From Mesorhabditis belari (taxonomy: Eukaryota; Nematoda; Chromadorea; Rhabditida; Rhabditidae), in NCBI GenBank assembly GCA_958450365.1, contig CAUEEP010000913.1, positions 725,001 to 789,000 on the forward strand: a stretch of 64,000 nucleotides of DNA. Direction: 5' to 3'. Made by a program: the position numbers and the translations under genes. The notes under the pieces were generated by a model. It had not been told where the DNA came from, made no database searches, and worked only from the letters and a program-made list of their open reading frames with translations. This document shows positions 33,853 to 45,843 of the stretch, piece after piece. How positions within the stretch are numbered: the stretch's first letter is position 1; every line of letters begins with the position of its first letter.

Positions 33853-36800
33853 ATGAAGTGAGTTTTGAGTTGAACTTGAAAAGCTAAAAATGAAATCAAT
33901 TAGATATTTCCTTCTTTTGTTATTCATTTGCGGTGTTTCATCAAAAAAGGGATTTGATGGAATTCAAGCGATTTCTCAATCGACATTCGATTGTTTGAAG
34001 AAAAATGGATACGATTTCTTTGTCGCACGAATTTGGCAAGAGGTCGGTGGCTGATAATAAAGAAAAGAAAGCGTTTTCTAAAAATGGGCAATTTGGAAAA
34101 TCAGTGGACAAAAGCTGAAGGTAGTTTCTCCAAGTTACCTATCTTTTAGAAAACGGGATTAGAGAGAAAGAGAGAGAGAGAGAGAGAGACAAACAAACAC
34201 AGTCTCTCCTTACTCACTTTAATCACTTTTGTTCTAAACGATTACTGATCCTCAATGATCTTTTCACCTCCAAATGTTTAAAAACTAAATTTTAGGTTAA
34301 TAACTACGATGAGACTGGAATCGCAAACATCAAACACGCGAGAGCAGGTAAAATTTGGATAGTTTAAGATTTGAGAGATGTTCTAGACGATAAAAATATT
34401 TTCTAAAAAATGCTCTTAAAAGCTACCGTACTCAGATTCTTTTTGATTAAAATCACAAAAGTTAATCTTATTTTAAACTATTCATCGTTCAGGACGAAGA
34501 TTATTGAGGACAGGTTTCGCGCCAGTTTAATCTTTAAAAGAGACTCAAATTCAAGAATTCAATTTATTTTTAAACTCAAATTCGACTTAATTCAAAGGCT
34601 TAATTAAAGCTTTTAGCTGGATGGACCGATGTTGATGGATACATTTATCCGTGGTCAGTTTTAATATTTGCTTGTCTTTACAATATTTTTCTTTCAAATT
34701 TTTCCTTCCATCAAAAAGAATACTTGAACAAATTTCGTTCTAATCTATTCAGAAAGGTCAATAATCTTCTTTAAGGCTCAAAGCTCAAATAGCTCAATGG
34801 CTCAAAGCTTTCCTCAAATCGATAGCCCTGTTTAAGTACAGTGTCCCGAAATGAAAGTATTCAGTCACCTAGACTGAATATCTTTGGTCTTAATTGAAGA
34901 ACATGAGACCTATTCAGTTGTACTTGAGAGTTATTTGGACTCGGGTAAACTTACAGATCTTTAAAACTATCAAAAATATAGATAACTATTTTAACGGTGA
35001 AGAATACAAAAGACCAAAGCTAGGTCCAAGCCAGGCCAAAGCTAGGCCAAAGCTAGGTCCAAGTGTATATTTTAAAAACCCTAAGAATGGGTATTTTATC
35101 CAAGATTGAGAAGTTGATAAAATTTCAAGGTGATTTCTGAAAAAGATAAAAACGCAGTTTTCTGTAAATTTTTCTGCTTTTTTTAAAGACAATGGCTGCA
35201 ACCGATAGTTTTAAAATTTCACAGATTTATGTAATCAAATAAGCTCTATCTTTTCGACTTTGACACCAAAATAGATTTGTGTTGAAGAGGGTGTCCAAAT
35301 CGGAGCAGCTTTAGGTGCTCGCCTTTGCACCTTTGAAAACCCACCAAAAACAACTATTTTTAAGAATTTTGCAAAGAAACCTAACCTCTTTAATAGTTTA
35401 AATCGAAATTTTGTTGATGACGAAATTATTTTTTAAAAGATGTTTGGAAAAAAAAAGTTGTAAAGACTTATGCACCAACCAAATACAAACTTAAAATCCA
35501 ATTTTTCCAGTACAAAATCCTCATGTCCAAGTGGTCAAGCACAAGTCGAAGCAGCTTTGAATCGACTCAAAACTGAGGGAGCAAAAGTTGGTTTGAAAAA
35601 AAACAAAAACGATGTTATAGACGATGCAAGACTACGGTAACTTTCCTAAGTTGTCATCTTTTAAAAACGCATCATTCTTAGAGCATTTTGTGCTTTGAAA
35701 AACGCAGATACACAATTTCTGCTTTTTCTTCGGTTAAGAAAAGTAAAGAATTAAGGGCACCAGAAAATGTGTGTTTACAGTTGATCACGAAGCAGTTGAT
35801 CAGCACACATTGTGTCGACTTATCTTTATCCTTAAGGAAATTAAGAGAATATAATTTCAGATCAACACCTTGTGGATGGATATTGAGGGTACATGGCCAT
35901 CTGATACAAAACACAATCAACAATTCATTGAGGGAATGGTTTCAGCTGCAAAGGTTCATAGAAATTACCGTATTTCTTCGAATAGAAGACCGGGTAAAGA
36001 GTATGATCGCGTACTCCTGCGTAGCAGCCCTTTTTAAAATTTCTTTTCTGCATAAAAGCTTTCAATGAAATGCTATAGGGCTGGAAAATGACTCAAAAAT
36101 ACCACATGAGCTAACAGATTTTTGAGTCATTTTCCAGCCCTATAGCACTTCATTGAAAGCTTTTATGCAGAAAAGAAATTTTAAAAAGGGCTGCTACGCA
36201 GGAGTACGCGATCATACTCTTTACCCGGTCTTCTATTCGAAGAAATACGGTAGTCATGTGTCATTGGGTCAAATGCATTTTAGTAAACGGCTTTTAGTAA
36301 ACGGCTTTTAGTAAACGGCTTTTAGTAAGACGGCTTTTAGTAAGACGGCTTTTAGTAAGACGGCTTTTAGTAAGACGGCTTTTAGTAAGACGGCTTTTAG
36401 TAAGACGGCTTTTAGTAAGACGGCTTTTAGTAAGACGGCTTTTAGTAAGACGGCTTTTAGTAAGACGGCTTTTAGTAAGACGGCTTTTAGTAAGACGGCT
36501 TTTAGTAAGACGGCTTTTAGTAAGACGGCTTTTAGTAAGACGGCTTTTAGTAAGACGGCTTTTAGTAAGACGGCTTTTAGTAAGACGGCTTTTAGTAAGA
36601 CGGCTTTTAGTAAGACGGCTTGTTTTCTAAAGGGTAAAATCTCTACGTTTTAGAAAACAAAAGTCGTTTGCTAGAATGCATTTGGCGACTCGATGGCAAA
36701 TGTCTAATAGAAATCTTCAATTTCTTAAATCTTAAATGATCACAGAAAGCTGGCGTGAAGACGGGAATCTATTCGGGTCAATATTCGTGGCCACAAATTG

Positions 36801-37347
36801 TCGGAAATTGGAATGGAATGGATGGGGAACCATTGTGGTGGCCGAATTATAATGGACATGAAAATAATGATAAGTGGGTAACGACAAAAAAAAATGTTAT
36901 TATACAATCAGAACTTTACTCTAAAATAGCTTTTTTTTCCTTTAGCGGAAAGCATTTACTAAAAGGTGTGTTCAAGAGAAAAACTACCGTTTTGGCTGCC
37001 TTTTTTAAATTTATAAGGCATTTGTCTTTAGATACTATTCGAATTAAACGAGAAGTAAAGTACGGCTTAATTTAAGTTGTCTTAGAAAAGACAACGAGGC
37101 TACGGTTGTCTTTTTTTGCTGAAACGCACTTTTTAGAAAACACTTTAACCGAGAGGAGCACAAATACCTGGAAAGAAACAGAAATTTAATAATCATTTTT
37201 AGATCCTTTCTTTCCTTTTCTAAGCTTAGCTTTTTGATATTCAGTTTCCCCCATTATGGTGGTTGGACCAAGGCCACAATGCATCAATACAAAGGAACAA
37301 CATCGGGACCTTGTGGAGTTTCGATGGATCTCAATTATAAACCATGA
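33853..37347 (+). CDS. GH25-family lysozyme, secreted
   Basis: Bacterial-type (GH25) lysozyme of the nematode group, predicted to cleave peptidoglycan in the gut lumen. It has a hydrophobic signal peptide (YFLLLLFICGVSS), then GFDGIQAISQSTFDCLKKNG and FFVARIW, NIKHARAAGWTDVDGYIYP, and PSGQAQVEAALNRLK. The catalytic strand is LWMDIEGTWPSD (Asp-x-Glu pair), followed by AGVKTGIYSGQYSWPQI, EPLWWPNYNG, FPHYGGWTKATMHQYKG and SGPCGVSMDLNY, all in family order. The start is uncertain: ATG at 33853 joined by a 49-bp intron gives MKYFLLLLF, or ATG at 33890 unspliced gives MKSIRYFLLLLF. Introns are large and hold a foldback element, two minisatellite arrays and a GA run (34162-34188), in contrast to the compact genes upstream. 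Confidence 0.9.
35009..35061. repeat. Short AAAGCTAGGCC array in a lysozyme intron
   Basis: Four to five units of the same word as the array at 32937-33155, about 2 kb away (CCAAAGCTAGGTCCAAGCC and following). Shared unit order suggests transfer from one array to the other. Confidence 0.8.
35968..36250. mobile_element. 283-bp near-perfect hairpin element in a lysozyme intron
   Basis: Two arms of about 133 bp (35968-36100 and 36118-36250) are almost exact inverted copies around a loop of about 17 bases; ends read CCGTATTTCTTCGAATAGAA. TA flanks both sides (35966-35967, 36251-36252), fitting a Tc1/mariner-type MITE. The transcript of this intron would fold into a long double strand. Confidence 0.88.
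36284..36621. repeat. 15-bp minisatellite CGGCTTTTAGTAAGA, about 22 units
   Basis: Highly regular array in the same lysozyme intron. The first three units are 14 bp (AGTAAACGGCTTTT); the rest are 15 bp and almost identical, implying recent homogenisation. Confidence 0.95.
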
Positions 37348-37580
37348 ATGTTTTGTTTTTGAATTGTCAAAGTGAATTGTCAAAATAAAATTAGCAACCA
37401 TTCGCGTCCAATATATGAAAAACACAAAAAAAGATACGAAAAAACAAAACAAGCACAAAGATTACGGTAAGACAAAAAATCCTACCGTAATCCGGTGATT
37501 GCTATAATGCGCTAAAATTCTGAATTCGCTTTGCGTTTAAAGAAATTATAAATAAAAAGTTTTCTGCTCATTCTTATTTC

Positions 37581-37932
37581 GGGAGTGGGACAAATGCGAC
37601 CTTTTTTTTGCGCACCCGGACATTTGCGGACAAACAAACGGACGGAGTTATACAAAGAGAAAAATCAACAATTTTCTGTGATTTGATCTAGCCTGTCTTT
37701 CAGACCTAGATCTGTCTTTCAAATTGGTTCCACAAGCTCTGATATGTCAAAATTTCGATTCTACGCCCTAAAATTACCTAGAAAAACAACTTTTGGAATA
37801 GAAATTGGTTAATATTAGCTTTTTAGAGCTTTTTTAAAACGCGAAAAAAGGTGCGCTAATGGGCAAGGTGCGGAAAAAAAGGTGCGCAAATGTCCGGGTG
37901 CGGAAAAAAAAGTTCGCATTTGTCCCACTTCC
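37581..37932. mobile_element. Diverged copy of the hAT-like GTGGGACAAATGCGACC element
   Basis: Starts GGGAGTGGGACAAATGCGAC and ends with the complement (GTTCGCATTTGTCCCACTTC). The inner part is not the long palindrome of the 31951 copy. I do not see a clean 8-bp duplication here, so the ends are diverged. It begins 234 bp after the lysozyme stop. Confidence 0.75.
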
Positions 37933-38618
37933 ATGTTATTACTTATTTTTTGGCTTTTCTTTAAAAATCTAGGTGATTTTAAAAAAATTATACTTTGAGT
38001 TTCGTTAAAATTTGTTTCAATTTTAGCCGCCAAAAGCTCGAATTGCATTTTTGATCCAAACAATGACGAGGACGTTGAACGGGCAAATATTTCCAACAAT
38101 TGAATTGAACAAAACAATTGGGTATACCGTAAAAACCCTAATAGAATGGCCCCCTATAGGAGCGTCGCGTAGTCCAAGTTTACTTTCAAACAAACGCTCA
38201 TATCTTGCCACCAGTACGTTTGTTTCTGCGCGCTTGGGTATCAAATTAAGGTAGAGGATGGGTGATTTTTTTTGTGATATAACACATATTTTTACATTAA
38301 CCAGCGCTTAGAGAAAATGACTGAAAATGGCAAAAAAGAGCCGATTTTCGAGCACCTCACATTTTCAGATCAAATTTTTCTCAACAACAACACATCCCCA
38401 AATCCTTTTAGCTTAACAATAAAACTTCTTTTTAAAACCGTTTATTAGCGTTGTTTTTTGTTTGATCACATATTCGAGTCAAAAAGAACATTAAGTACAT
38501 AGATTTATGAGGCGTTTTTTCGAAGTCGGTATGTGATGAAGAGACGGATCTAACTAAAAGAAATGTTTTGAAGAGACAATGAAATATTTGCTTAACACAT
38601 ACCATTTATTAACGCACA
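37933..38618. other. Spacer between lysozyme and the tyrosine kinase 3' end
   Basis: A diverged fragment related to the 57896-58026 segment spans about 38127-38255 (AAACGCTCATATCTTG and its neighbours). No gene seen. Confidence 0.45.
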
Positions 38619-40499
38619 GATTGAATAGTTCGCATATTCACTTCCTTCAATATTCGGAAGATTTTGCCCATCTCCGGTCGATTCTTTGGATCCTTGTCCC
38701 AGCATGCGTACACGACTTTAGCCACAGCGGTTGGGCATTCCTAAAAAGAAAGTTGGTTGCAAGGAAAAAAGCTTATAGCAGTGCAAAACAAACCTTTGGC
38801 ATCTCCATTCGGTAATTCTGGACAACAACCTTGGCTCGCGTTTGAATGTTGGAGAGGCCGGGATAGGGTTCAGCACCGTCCATGTAGACCTCCCAAACAA
38901 GTACTCCATACGACCAGATATCAGTCTTCAGCGAATAGACCTTCCCTTGGAGCGTCTCCGGCGAGAGCCATTTCACAGGCACCTAAACGTCACCCAATAA
39001 TTTTTAACATAATTTTACTTTACCTTATCCAACGTGTCATCGTGCACAATTTTCTTGTCGTCCGACATTCCAAAGTCCGCAATTTTCACCTCCTAAACAC
39101 TATCATTTTCAAAAGATCATCCAGGCATACCGTTTTGGCGCTTAACAAGCAATTCCGGGCAGCAATGTCGCGGTGAATGCAACTAAATAAATTCATTGCA
39201 ACAATCATCCATTAAAATCCCACCATTGCTTTTCCAAATACCACAGTCCATCAGCGGCTTCAGTAGAAAATCGAAGTTTTTGAGCGGCACCCGTCTTTCC
39301 TTTGTTCTTTCGCAGGTACGACAACAACGATCCGCCAGGGCACACCTCCATCACCAACATCAACGGGTTTTCGTGAACGGCAACGCCGAGAATCTAAAAT
39401 CGATTCGTGAACCGAAACTGATCAACAAACCTTGACAACGTGTCGATGATTGTACTTGCGCATGAGCCGTGCCTCTTTCATGAACTTCAGTCGTGCCTCC
39501 CTTGTCGGCTCGTTTCGCATTGTCTTCACTGCCACTTCTTGTTTCTCTTCACCCGTTGAGAATTCAGCAAGAAACACCTAAAAAGAAAACATTTCAAGCA
39601 ATTCAACTATTCAACCTCTCCGAAAGCGCCTTCACCGAGTTTCTTCACAAGTGTGATCGAATCGTGATTGAGTAGCCAAGCCGGTCGCTCCACAGGGCGC
39701 TTCAAAATCGCATTTGCCGCATTTGACGAAAGTGGGACCTTTGTCGTACTAAAACAAAGTTATTTTAAAAAACACATGAAATCATTCACCGATGCCAGTT
39801 GATCAGTTCGGAAATGCTATTTTCATGGTGGCCTTCGAGGTAGAAAGTTCCATTTGGACCCTAAAAGTTGAAAATTTAAAATTAACAGAGAAGCGCTCAC
39901 CTGGTTGATCATGTAGTGCTTAATATTCGAATTAACGCGCATCGAGATGGCCAAGACAATTATTCCTAATAAAAGAAGTGATATCGAAAAGAGACTAATG
40001 GATTTACCAGGAGTGTGCTCGGTTTTCCTGAGAAGAAAATCGCCTTCCTTCTTCAAAAGCGGTTCAACGTCGGTGCGTGGCACGAGTCCATGATAGTAGT
40101 CGGCGGCTCGTACATCGTCGGTGATCGAGATTGTATCCTCGGTGTGCTAAATAGGAAACAATCGTTAGTTAAAATTACAATATAAACTACAATACAATAT
40201 AAAAATAAAAGTTTAATACCCGTTTTGATTTTGTTTAAAACAAAATCAAAACGAAATTTAAAACAAAAACAGATAAAACAAAGAGCTTTACTTACCTAAC
40301 TTAATCTATATACATCTATTTCAGACCTAGCAAGCCAAATTAACAAAAAAACCATCTAATAAGCTAGATTAACAAAATCAAATAAATCTGGTTAACAAAA
40401 AATAAACCGAAGATTTAAACGTACCTCATTTTTGTTGATGTTACTCTCCAATCCTTTCCCGGTGGTCCCCGGTAGCGGTTTCGACAATAATTGCGGCAT
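38619..40499 (-). CDS. SH2-domain tyrosine kinase, Fer/SPE-8-like
   Basis: A non-receptor tyrosine kinase with only an SH2 and a kinase domain, the layout of the nematode-expanded Fer/Fps-like group that includes SPE-8. The start encodes MPQLLSKPLPGTTGKGLESN. SH2: ADYYHGLVPRTDVEPLLKKE, DFLLRKTE (Arg of FLVR kept), NSNIKHYMINQ, GTFYLEGH. Kinase: LVKKLGEGAFGEVFLAEF, VAVKTM, KFMKEARLMRKYNH, catalytic loop CIHRDIAARN, EVKIADFGMS, VPVKWLSPETL, DIWSYGVLVWEVY, KDPKNRPEMGKI. All ATP-binding and catalytic residues are present. No tyrosine lies between DFG and VPVKW, where Fer-type kinases carry the activating one. There is no F-BAR domain. Introns are short with TTTTAG acceptors. The C-terminus is MRTIQSVR. 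Confidence 0.9.
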
Positions 40500-42888
40500 C
40501 AAAAACAACAAAATGGTGTTTCTCTATTAACGGGGATGGTAAATCTAGTACTACGGAACATGAGCGGAAATAATGATTTGTGCCACTCCCGTTAACAGTG
40601 AAGTACCAAATAATAATAACCTTAACGCGTGCGTTAACATTCAGAACGCAACAACAAAAATAATAAAAAATGAAACCCACCAGTTGAAGAGATAAGAATT
40701 TGAGAAATGAATGGGGAAGTTGGGGAAAAACTCTTTTATTTGACGATTAAATGATAATTTTTGGTTTTCAATGGAATTTGTGGGGAAATCTGAAATGTTT
40801 TGTTTTCCGATATTGGACTTGATTGAGCTTGTCTTCATTTTGTGGAAACCTTAAAGGAAATCTCACAAAATCTTAGGCGAAGTTTAAAACATTTACATCT
40901 CGAGCTCAATTAGAAATTTTTATCGTTCTTTCCCCGGAATTCCCAAAGAACAATGAAGAATTGAGAGGGAAAAGGAATTGCGTGCAGCTCTATTCCATCT
41001 TTTCGTCTTTCCATCTTTCCATCCCTTTTTCCTTTCTTCCGATAATTAACTTTGTTGAACAACGGATTTCTGAGAAAGAAGAAAGAAGAGAGAAAAAGGA
41101 TCATCTCGTCTTTTCTTTTCATCTTTTGATATAAAGCATTCATTCTTTCCACCCTCACTTTACTTTTTTCTTTGTTTAATTTTCGTTTTCTCTGTTACCG
41201 TTATTCAGATCTGTTGCTTGAACATCTTCTGTTCATTTTTGTAATAAAAAAAGGTTTATTCTCTAAATTTCACAGTCTATCAAAGCTGCTGGTTCAAGCA
41301 ATAGAGCCTTAAACAGCCTTTACCAGCCTTAAACAGCCTTTACTAGCCTTAAACAGCCTTTACCAGCCTTAAACAGCCTTTACCAGCCTTTACCAGCCTT
41401 TACCAGCGTTAAACAGCCTTTACCAGCCTTAAACATTTTTCCTTTATGCTCAAATCCTTTTTGCAGTACACCAGGATAACTCGTTTAAGTTTCAAAAATG
41501 AAATGTTGTATCAATGGAGGTTATTAAAAGAGACCTTTTGCTTCTTTATCTTTAGATTTACGCGTGTGAATGGCAAGTGTGTTTTTCGTCAACTTCATCG
41601 TCAACTTGTTTATGATCCAGACTATGATTGTTGAAAAATTAATCTTACAGTATTTTTAAGGCACATATATTTATCAGGCTTTACTTCATTTGAGAAGTAA
41701 TGCTTTCGCGTGGCCAGCTATTTATTCAAATGCGTTTTTTTTTGCGAATCCCAAGGGGGAAAGGAAAAAAAAACCGAAAGAGATTCGGGAAATTCAGATA
41801 AAACTTTTTCGAAAAGGCACCAGCAACTAGTTTTTCACTCACAAATTTCTTATTCAAAGTGCTCATTCGAGTTTTTTTTGTCTTAATACCTGCATTGTCT
41901 AATACCTGCAATGTCTTTGGCTCATTTGTCTAATACCTGCATTTCTTCCGTTATTTTTCTAAGCTACTGTATTCCTCTTATGAGCTATCGTAATCCTCAT
42001 TTCTTTATTGAAGCATAACCCCACAAAGTCGCTAAATACATGGATTGCGGTAATTATCTTTCTTTTTCAACCCATCGTAAGCCAATCGTGAATTCAAGTC
42101 GAAAGCTACATCATTAATTTGCCAAAACTTTTCGATAAGACCCCAATTTTGACATTTACTTACAAATTTTCCCCAGAGAAACAACCAGCTTTTTTAAACT
42201 TTCGAACTTTCGAAAGAATGCCCATCCTTCTCTTTTTTTCTTTGCCAAAACGAGCAGACGTTCTTTTTTTGTGAAGAAATGGATTATCTCAAACACTCCT
42301 CAAAAAAGAAAAAAAAAGAAAGAAGGAAAACGGATGGACAAAGTGGGAACAAAGTTTCCCTTAACTTTTCAAAAATCTCTGAAAATCTTTGATTCAAGCC
42401 AAAAAAAATAGTTCCTTTAAAAACTATAAAAATGTTCCTTTCGAAAACTATAAAAAAACCGTTCAATGAATTTTTTCCAAGTATTTGCAAAAAATCTTCC
42501 GAACAACCTTCACAGAACATCCGATTTCATCTCGCAAAGGCTAAATTTGGGCTAAAATGAGCAGAAAAAGTTCATCCCATTATCACTTTGTCAAAAAAAG
42601 GGAGGAAAATTTTGTGCGCGCGAAAATATTGAGCGATTTACCGAAATTGAAAGAAATTGATAGGTTTTCTTTGAGAAGAGAAATATGAGGTGAATTCGAG
42701 AGAAAATCGACGAATTTCCTCCCCTTTCTCGGCTCCATTCTTTCTCTTTCTCTTTCCAGAAACCGATATCGAACGAACCAATTTTCTCTCTTTTTTTTTG
42801 AGATTTTGAAACTATCATCGATATTTTTCGTGATTTGTAGCTTCTGCACTGACTACTTTTCCAAGGCTAGCTATGAAGTTCTACGAGT
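40500..42888. other. Region without genes, holding a 20-bp minisatellite
   Basis: No gene recognised upstream of the kinase start. At about 41308-41434 an array of TTAAACAGCCTTTACCAGCC-type units (20 bp, about six) is present. The rest is T- and A-rich with short homopolymers. Confidence 0.5.
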
Positions 42889-43236
42889 ACGGTAAACTAT
42901 CGTAACCCTTGTTTCTCACTTTTATCCCGTTCCTGGCTTCATATTCGGACTAGCACAATTATTTACCAAGAAAATATCTAAGTTAGGAACAGTTCATGCT
43001 GCAGATACAGTTTTGAACTGTGTTTTAAACTTGAACACTTGGCAACGGGGTGTTCTGGCTGATAGAACGAACGGTGTCTTTTGAAATCTTTAAATTGCTT
43101 TTTTTTGCCTTCTATAAATATTGTTTTTGTTCATTCAAATGGCTTCATATTCGGACTTCATATTCAAATGGAGTACGGTAAACTATCGTAATCCCTGTTT
43201 CTGACCTTTATCCTGTTCCTTTTTTAAAAAAAAAAA

Positions 43237-43310
<74 letters not shown>

Positions 43311-43518
43311 AAAAATTTACTCTTTTCCCCCCCAAAAAAAACAAAAAAAAAAAAATAAAAAAAAAAAAAAAAACAAAGGGGAAGAAAAAAAAAAAAAAAA
43401 AAATAAATAAAAAAAAAAACCTCCCCCAAAAAAAAAAAAAAAAAAAAAAACGGCCGGCATTCTTTTTTTCTGGCTTCATTATTAGCACAATTATTTACCA
43501 AGGAAATATCTAAATTAA
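42889..43518. repeat. Duplicated 100-bp segment, second copy split by an A-rich block
   Basis: Copy 1 (42889-42998) starts ACGGTAAACTATCGTAACCC and runs through a CACAATTATTTACCAAG word. Copy 2 begins at about 43175, is interrupted by an A-rich block (43220-43460, including an uninterrupted A run of roughly 70 bases with scattered C and G), and resumes at about 43468 with the same second half. Confidence 0.8.
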
Positions 43519-44761
43519 TCCCAGAACTAGAACTCGAAAAGCATAAGTTTTGAAAAGAGAGTGGAAACTTTTAAGCTTTTCTTTTATTTTTAAGTTATCA
43601 GCTGATTCCTTGATCTTTTTTCAAACACCGGACAGCTGATTTCTTGATCTTTTTCTAACACCGGACAGAGCATATAATAGTTTTAATGGGCTACTTGAAA
43701 ACTAAAAAAAATTATCTCTCTACCTAATCTATCTACCTAAAAAAATATCTATCTAATCTGTTAACAGCTTAAACAACTTCTAACAACTTCTAACAACTTC
43801 TAACAACTTCTAACAACCTCATTTACTCCATTGATGACAAAGAAGTTGAAAGCGTTCTCATTAAAAGAGTTGATAAAAAGAACTTTTCACGGATTTTAAC
43901 TTTTCTTATATAGCTTATGGAAGCATTGTTCTAAAATATTTTCAACTCAAAAGTTAAGCCAAACTCTTTTCAAACAGGGAATCCTTGTCATGGGTAGAGT
44001 CTAAGATGCTTTACTGTCCGAAATCACTGTTTCCCCGTTTCACAGCTCTCTTTTGTCGCTGAGAATTTGCCCATTTCATTCTTTTCGCTCCTCGTTTTCA
44101 AAAAAAGCAAAGAAAAATGCAAAACGAACACCTTTCGAATGTTTAAAAGAAAAATCTGCTGAAAACAAGTTCGGCATTCGTTGGCATTCAGCATTCGTTC
44201 GGCAATTCGGATTCTTTTCGGTTTATCAACAACTCTTTATGTCATTGATTATGGATTTTCAAGTTCAATTTTTGATCATAATTTCATCAAAAAAATCATC
44301 TCTTTTTTTCTTTTTCTAATCTCCTGCCATTGACCGCAATTGACCCTATGTTTCTTTCTTTGCTTTCTTTCTTTGCTTTCTTTCTTTCTTCCGCAATTGA
44401 CCCTATGTTTTGCTAGATTTGTTTGTTTGAATGCGTTGAATGATATTTGCGGTCACCTTTTCTGATCATTCTTTTCTTTTTCTTTTCTTTTTCTTTTTCC
44501 TTTCTTTACCAGGCTTATCATATTGGTTCATCCTCCACTCATAAACCCATAAAGAAATTAGGGAGAAAATTTGCCTCACCGAATATTTTGTGGCTAATTT
44601 CTTTATTGTGTCTTTGAACTTTTAAAAAAATACTTTTGGCTACTCCATTCCATAATGAAATAAAATTAAACTTTTCCTGATCGATCCAACCTTGAACATA
44701 ATGAAACATGACTTTTAAAAAAGCTTTCTTTTACTACCAACTTTTACTACAAAAGTAGTCT
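43519..44761. other. Low-complexity spacer
   Basis: Contains TCTAACAACT tandem words (about 43774-43816), TTTCTTTC runs (about 44350-44395) bracketed by a direct repeat of CGCAATTGACCCTATGTTT, and no gene. Confidence 0.45.
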
Positions 44762-45665
44762 TTAGGGAATTCTTCTGATCTTGAAAAAAGTAAAGTAAAG
44801 GTAAAAATCCATCGGAGGAGCCTTGAGGTTTCCGGCCTTTGTCTTTTCATGATCTCCATTCATCATCTCCTCGTAGAAGTGACGGATTTTGATCTTGAAT
44901 GAATGAATCCAGAAGAAGTCAGCCGGCTGAATGGACTTTGTCATACCTCCGTGCACCACAGCTGTATCCAACTTGAGTGACTTGAGTTTCTTCTTCGTGT
45001 CGGCGCTGACGTTGCATGAGTCCCACACGAGAGTACGCTTCTTGAACGAAATCGAACAAAAGGTTCGCTCCAGGTAGATCGAAGTGAGCGGATCATCAAA
45101 CCACGTCTTGCCGTTCCACACAAGATTGAGTTCGCCCTTGAAGCGCTTCTCGATGACAGGATCAGGACGCTTCTTGTTGAGAAGGACGAATGGGCGGCAC
45201 TTCACACCATCCGATATTCCGGTGAGCATCACGGTGATCCTAGTCTTCTCGCGACCTGTTGAAAGCAGTGACCTCTTTGGAACCCATCTTCTCGGTGCAT
45301 TTCCCGTCAATCGGGTCCAGCCACACGCCTGTTTCATCGCAAGCGTAAATCAACTAGTATTCTTCTTCCTGACGAAGCTGATAAAGAAACATAACGGAGT
45401 TCACGATGACATCCTCGAAATATTTAGACAGCTTTTGAGCAATTGAAGTTGGGACACGTTGAGTGAAGTTGTTCGGCTTGAGAAATTTATCGAGCCAGGC
45501 CTCGCTGAATTCGTTGTTGTTGTCCTCTCTTAACTCCGACGCTTTATCCTTGATCAAGCTGCAAGATACCGGCAACTTTGCAGCTCTTTGTTCCTTGGCC
45601 CACTTGAGCACTTCAAAAAAGGGGTTTCTATTAAAAGAAATACAATATCTCAAGCTTACTACCAT
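44762..45665 (-). pseudogene. Degenerate pogo/Tc5-type DDE transposase
   Basis: The minus strand first encodes a CENP-B/Tc5-type helix-turn-helix region (FFEVLKWAKEQRAAKLPVS, then EAWLDKFLKPNNF). An in-frame TAG follows, then YACDETGVWLDPIDGK, the first catalytic Asp region. A frame change near 45255 leads to REKTRITVMLTGISDGVKCR, then TLVWDSCNVS (second Asp region) and TKSIQPADFFWIHSFKI (third). Both the stop and the frame change break the protein, so it is a relic. I found no convincing terminal inverted repeats around it. Its right end lies just upstream of the peroxidasin start. Confidence 0.8.
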
Positions 45666-45843
45666 TTCGACAACTATTCTAACCTTTCATTTTTTGAAAC
45701 ATGAAATATTTTACTCGACGACTTAGCAATTTGCAAACAGTTTTTTTTGTCTTGTTCCAAATATTTTTAAGAAAGATTTGTTTCAAAAATTGAACTGTAT
45801 TGTTTTAATTCTTCAAAGCATCAATAATACCAATATTTTCAGG

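Noticed and set aside
36284..36621. Regular 15-bp array considered as a CRISPR-like repeat
   Set aside because: Units are contiguous with no unique spacers, and this is a eukaryotic intron.
43208..43501. Minus-strand frames rich in phenylalanine
   Set aside because: They are translations of the A-rich block, not coding sequence.
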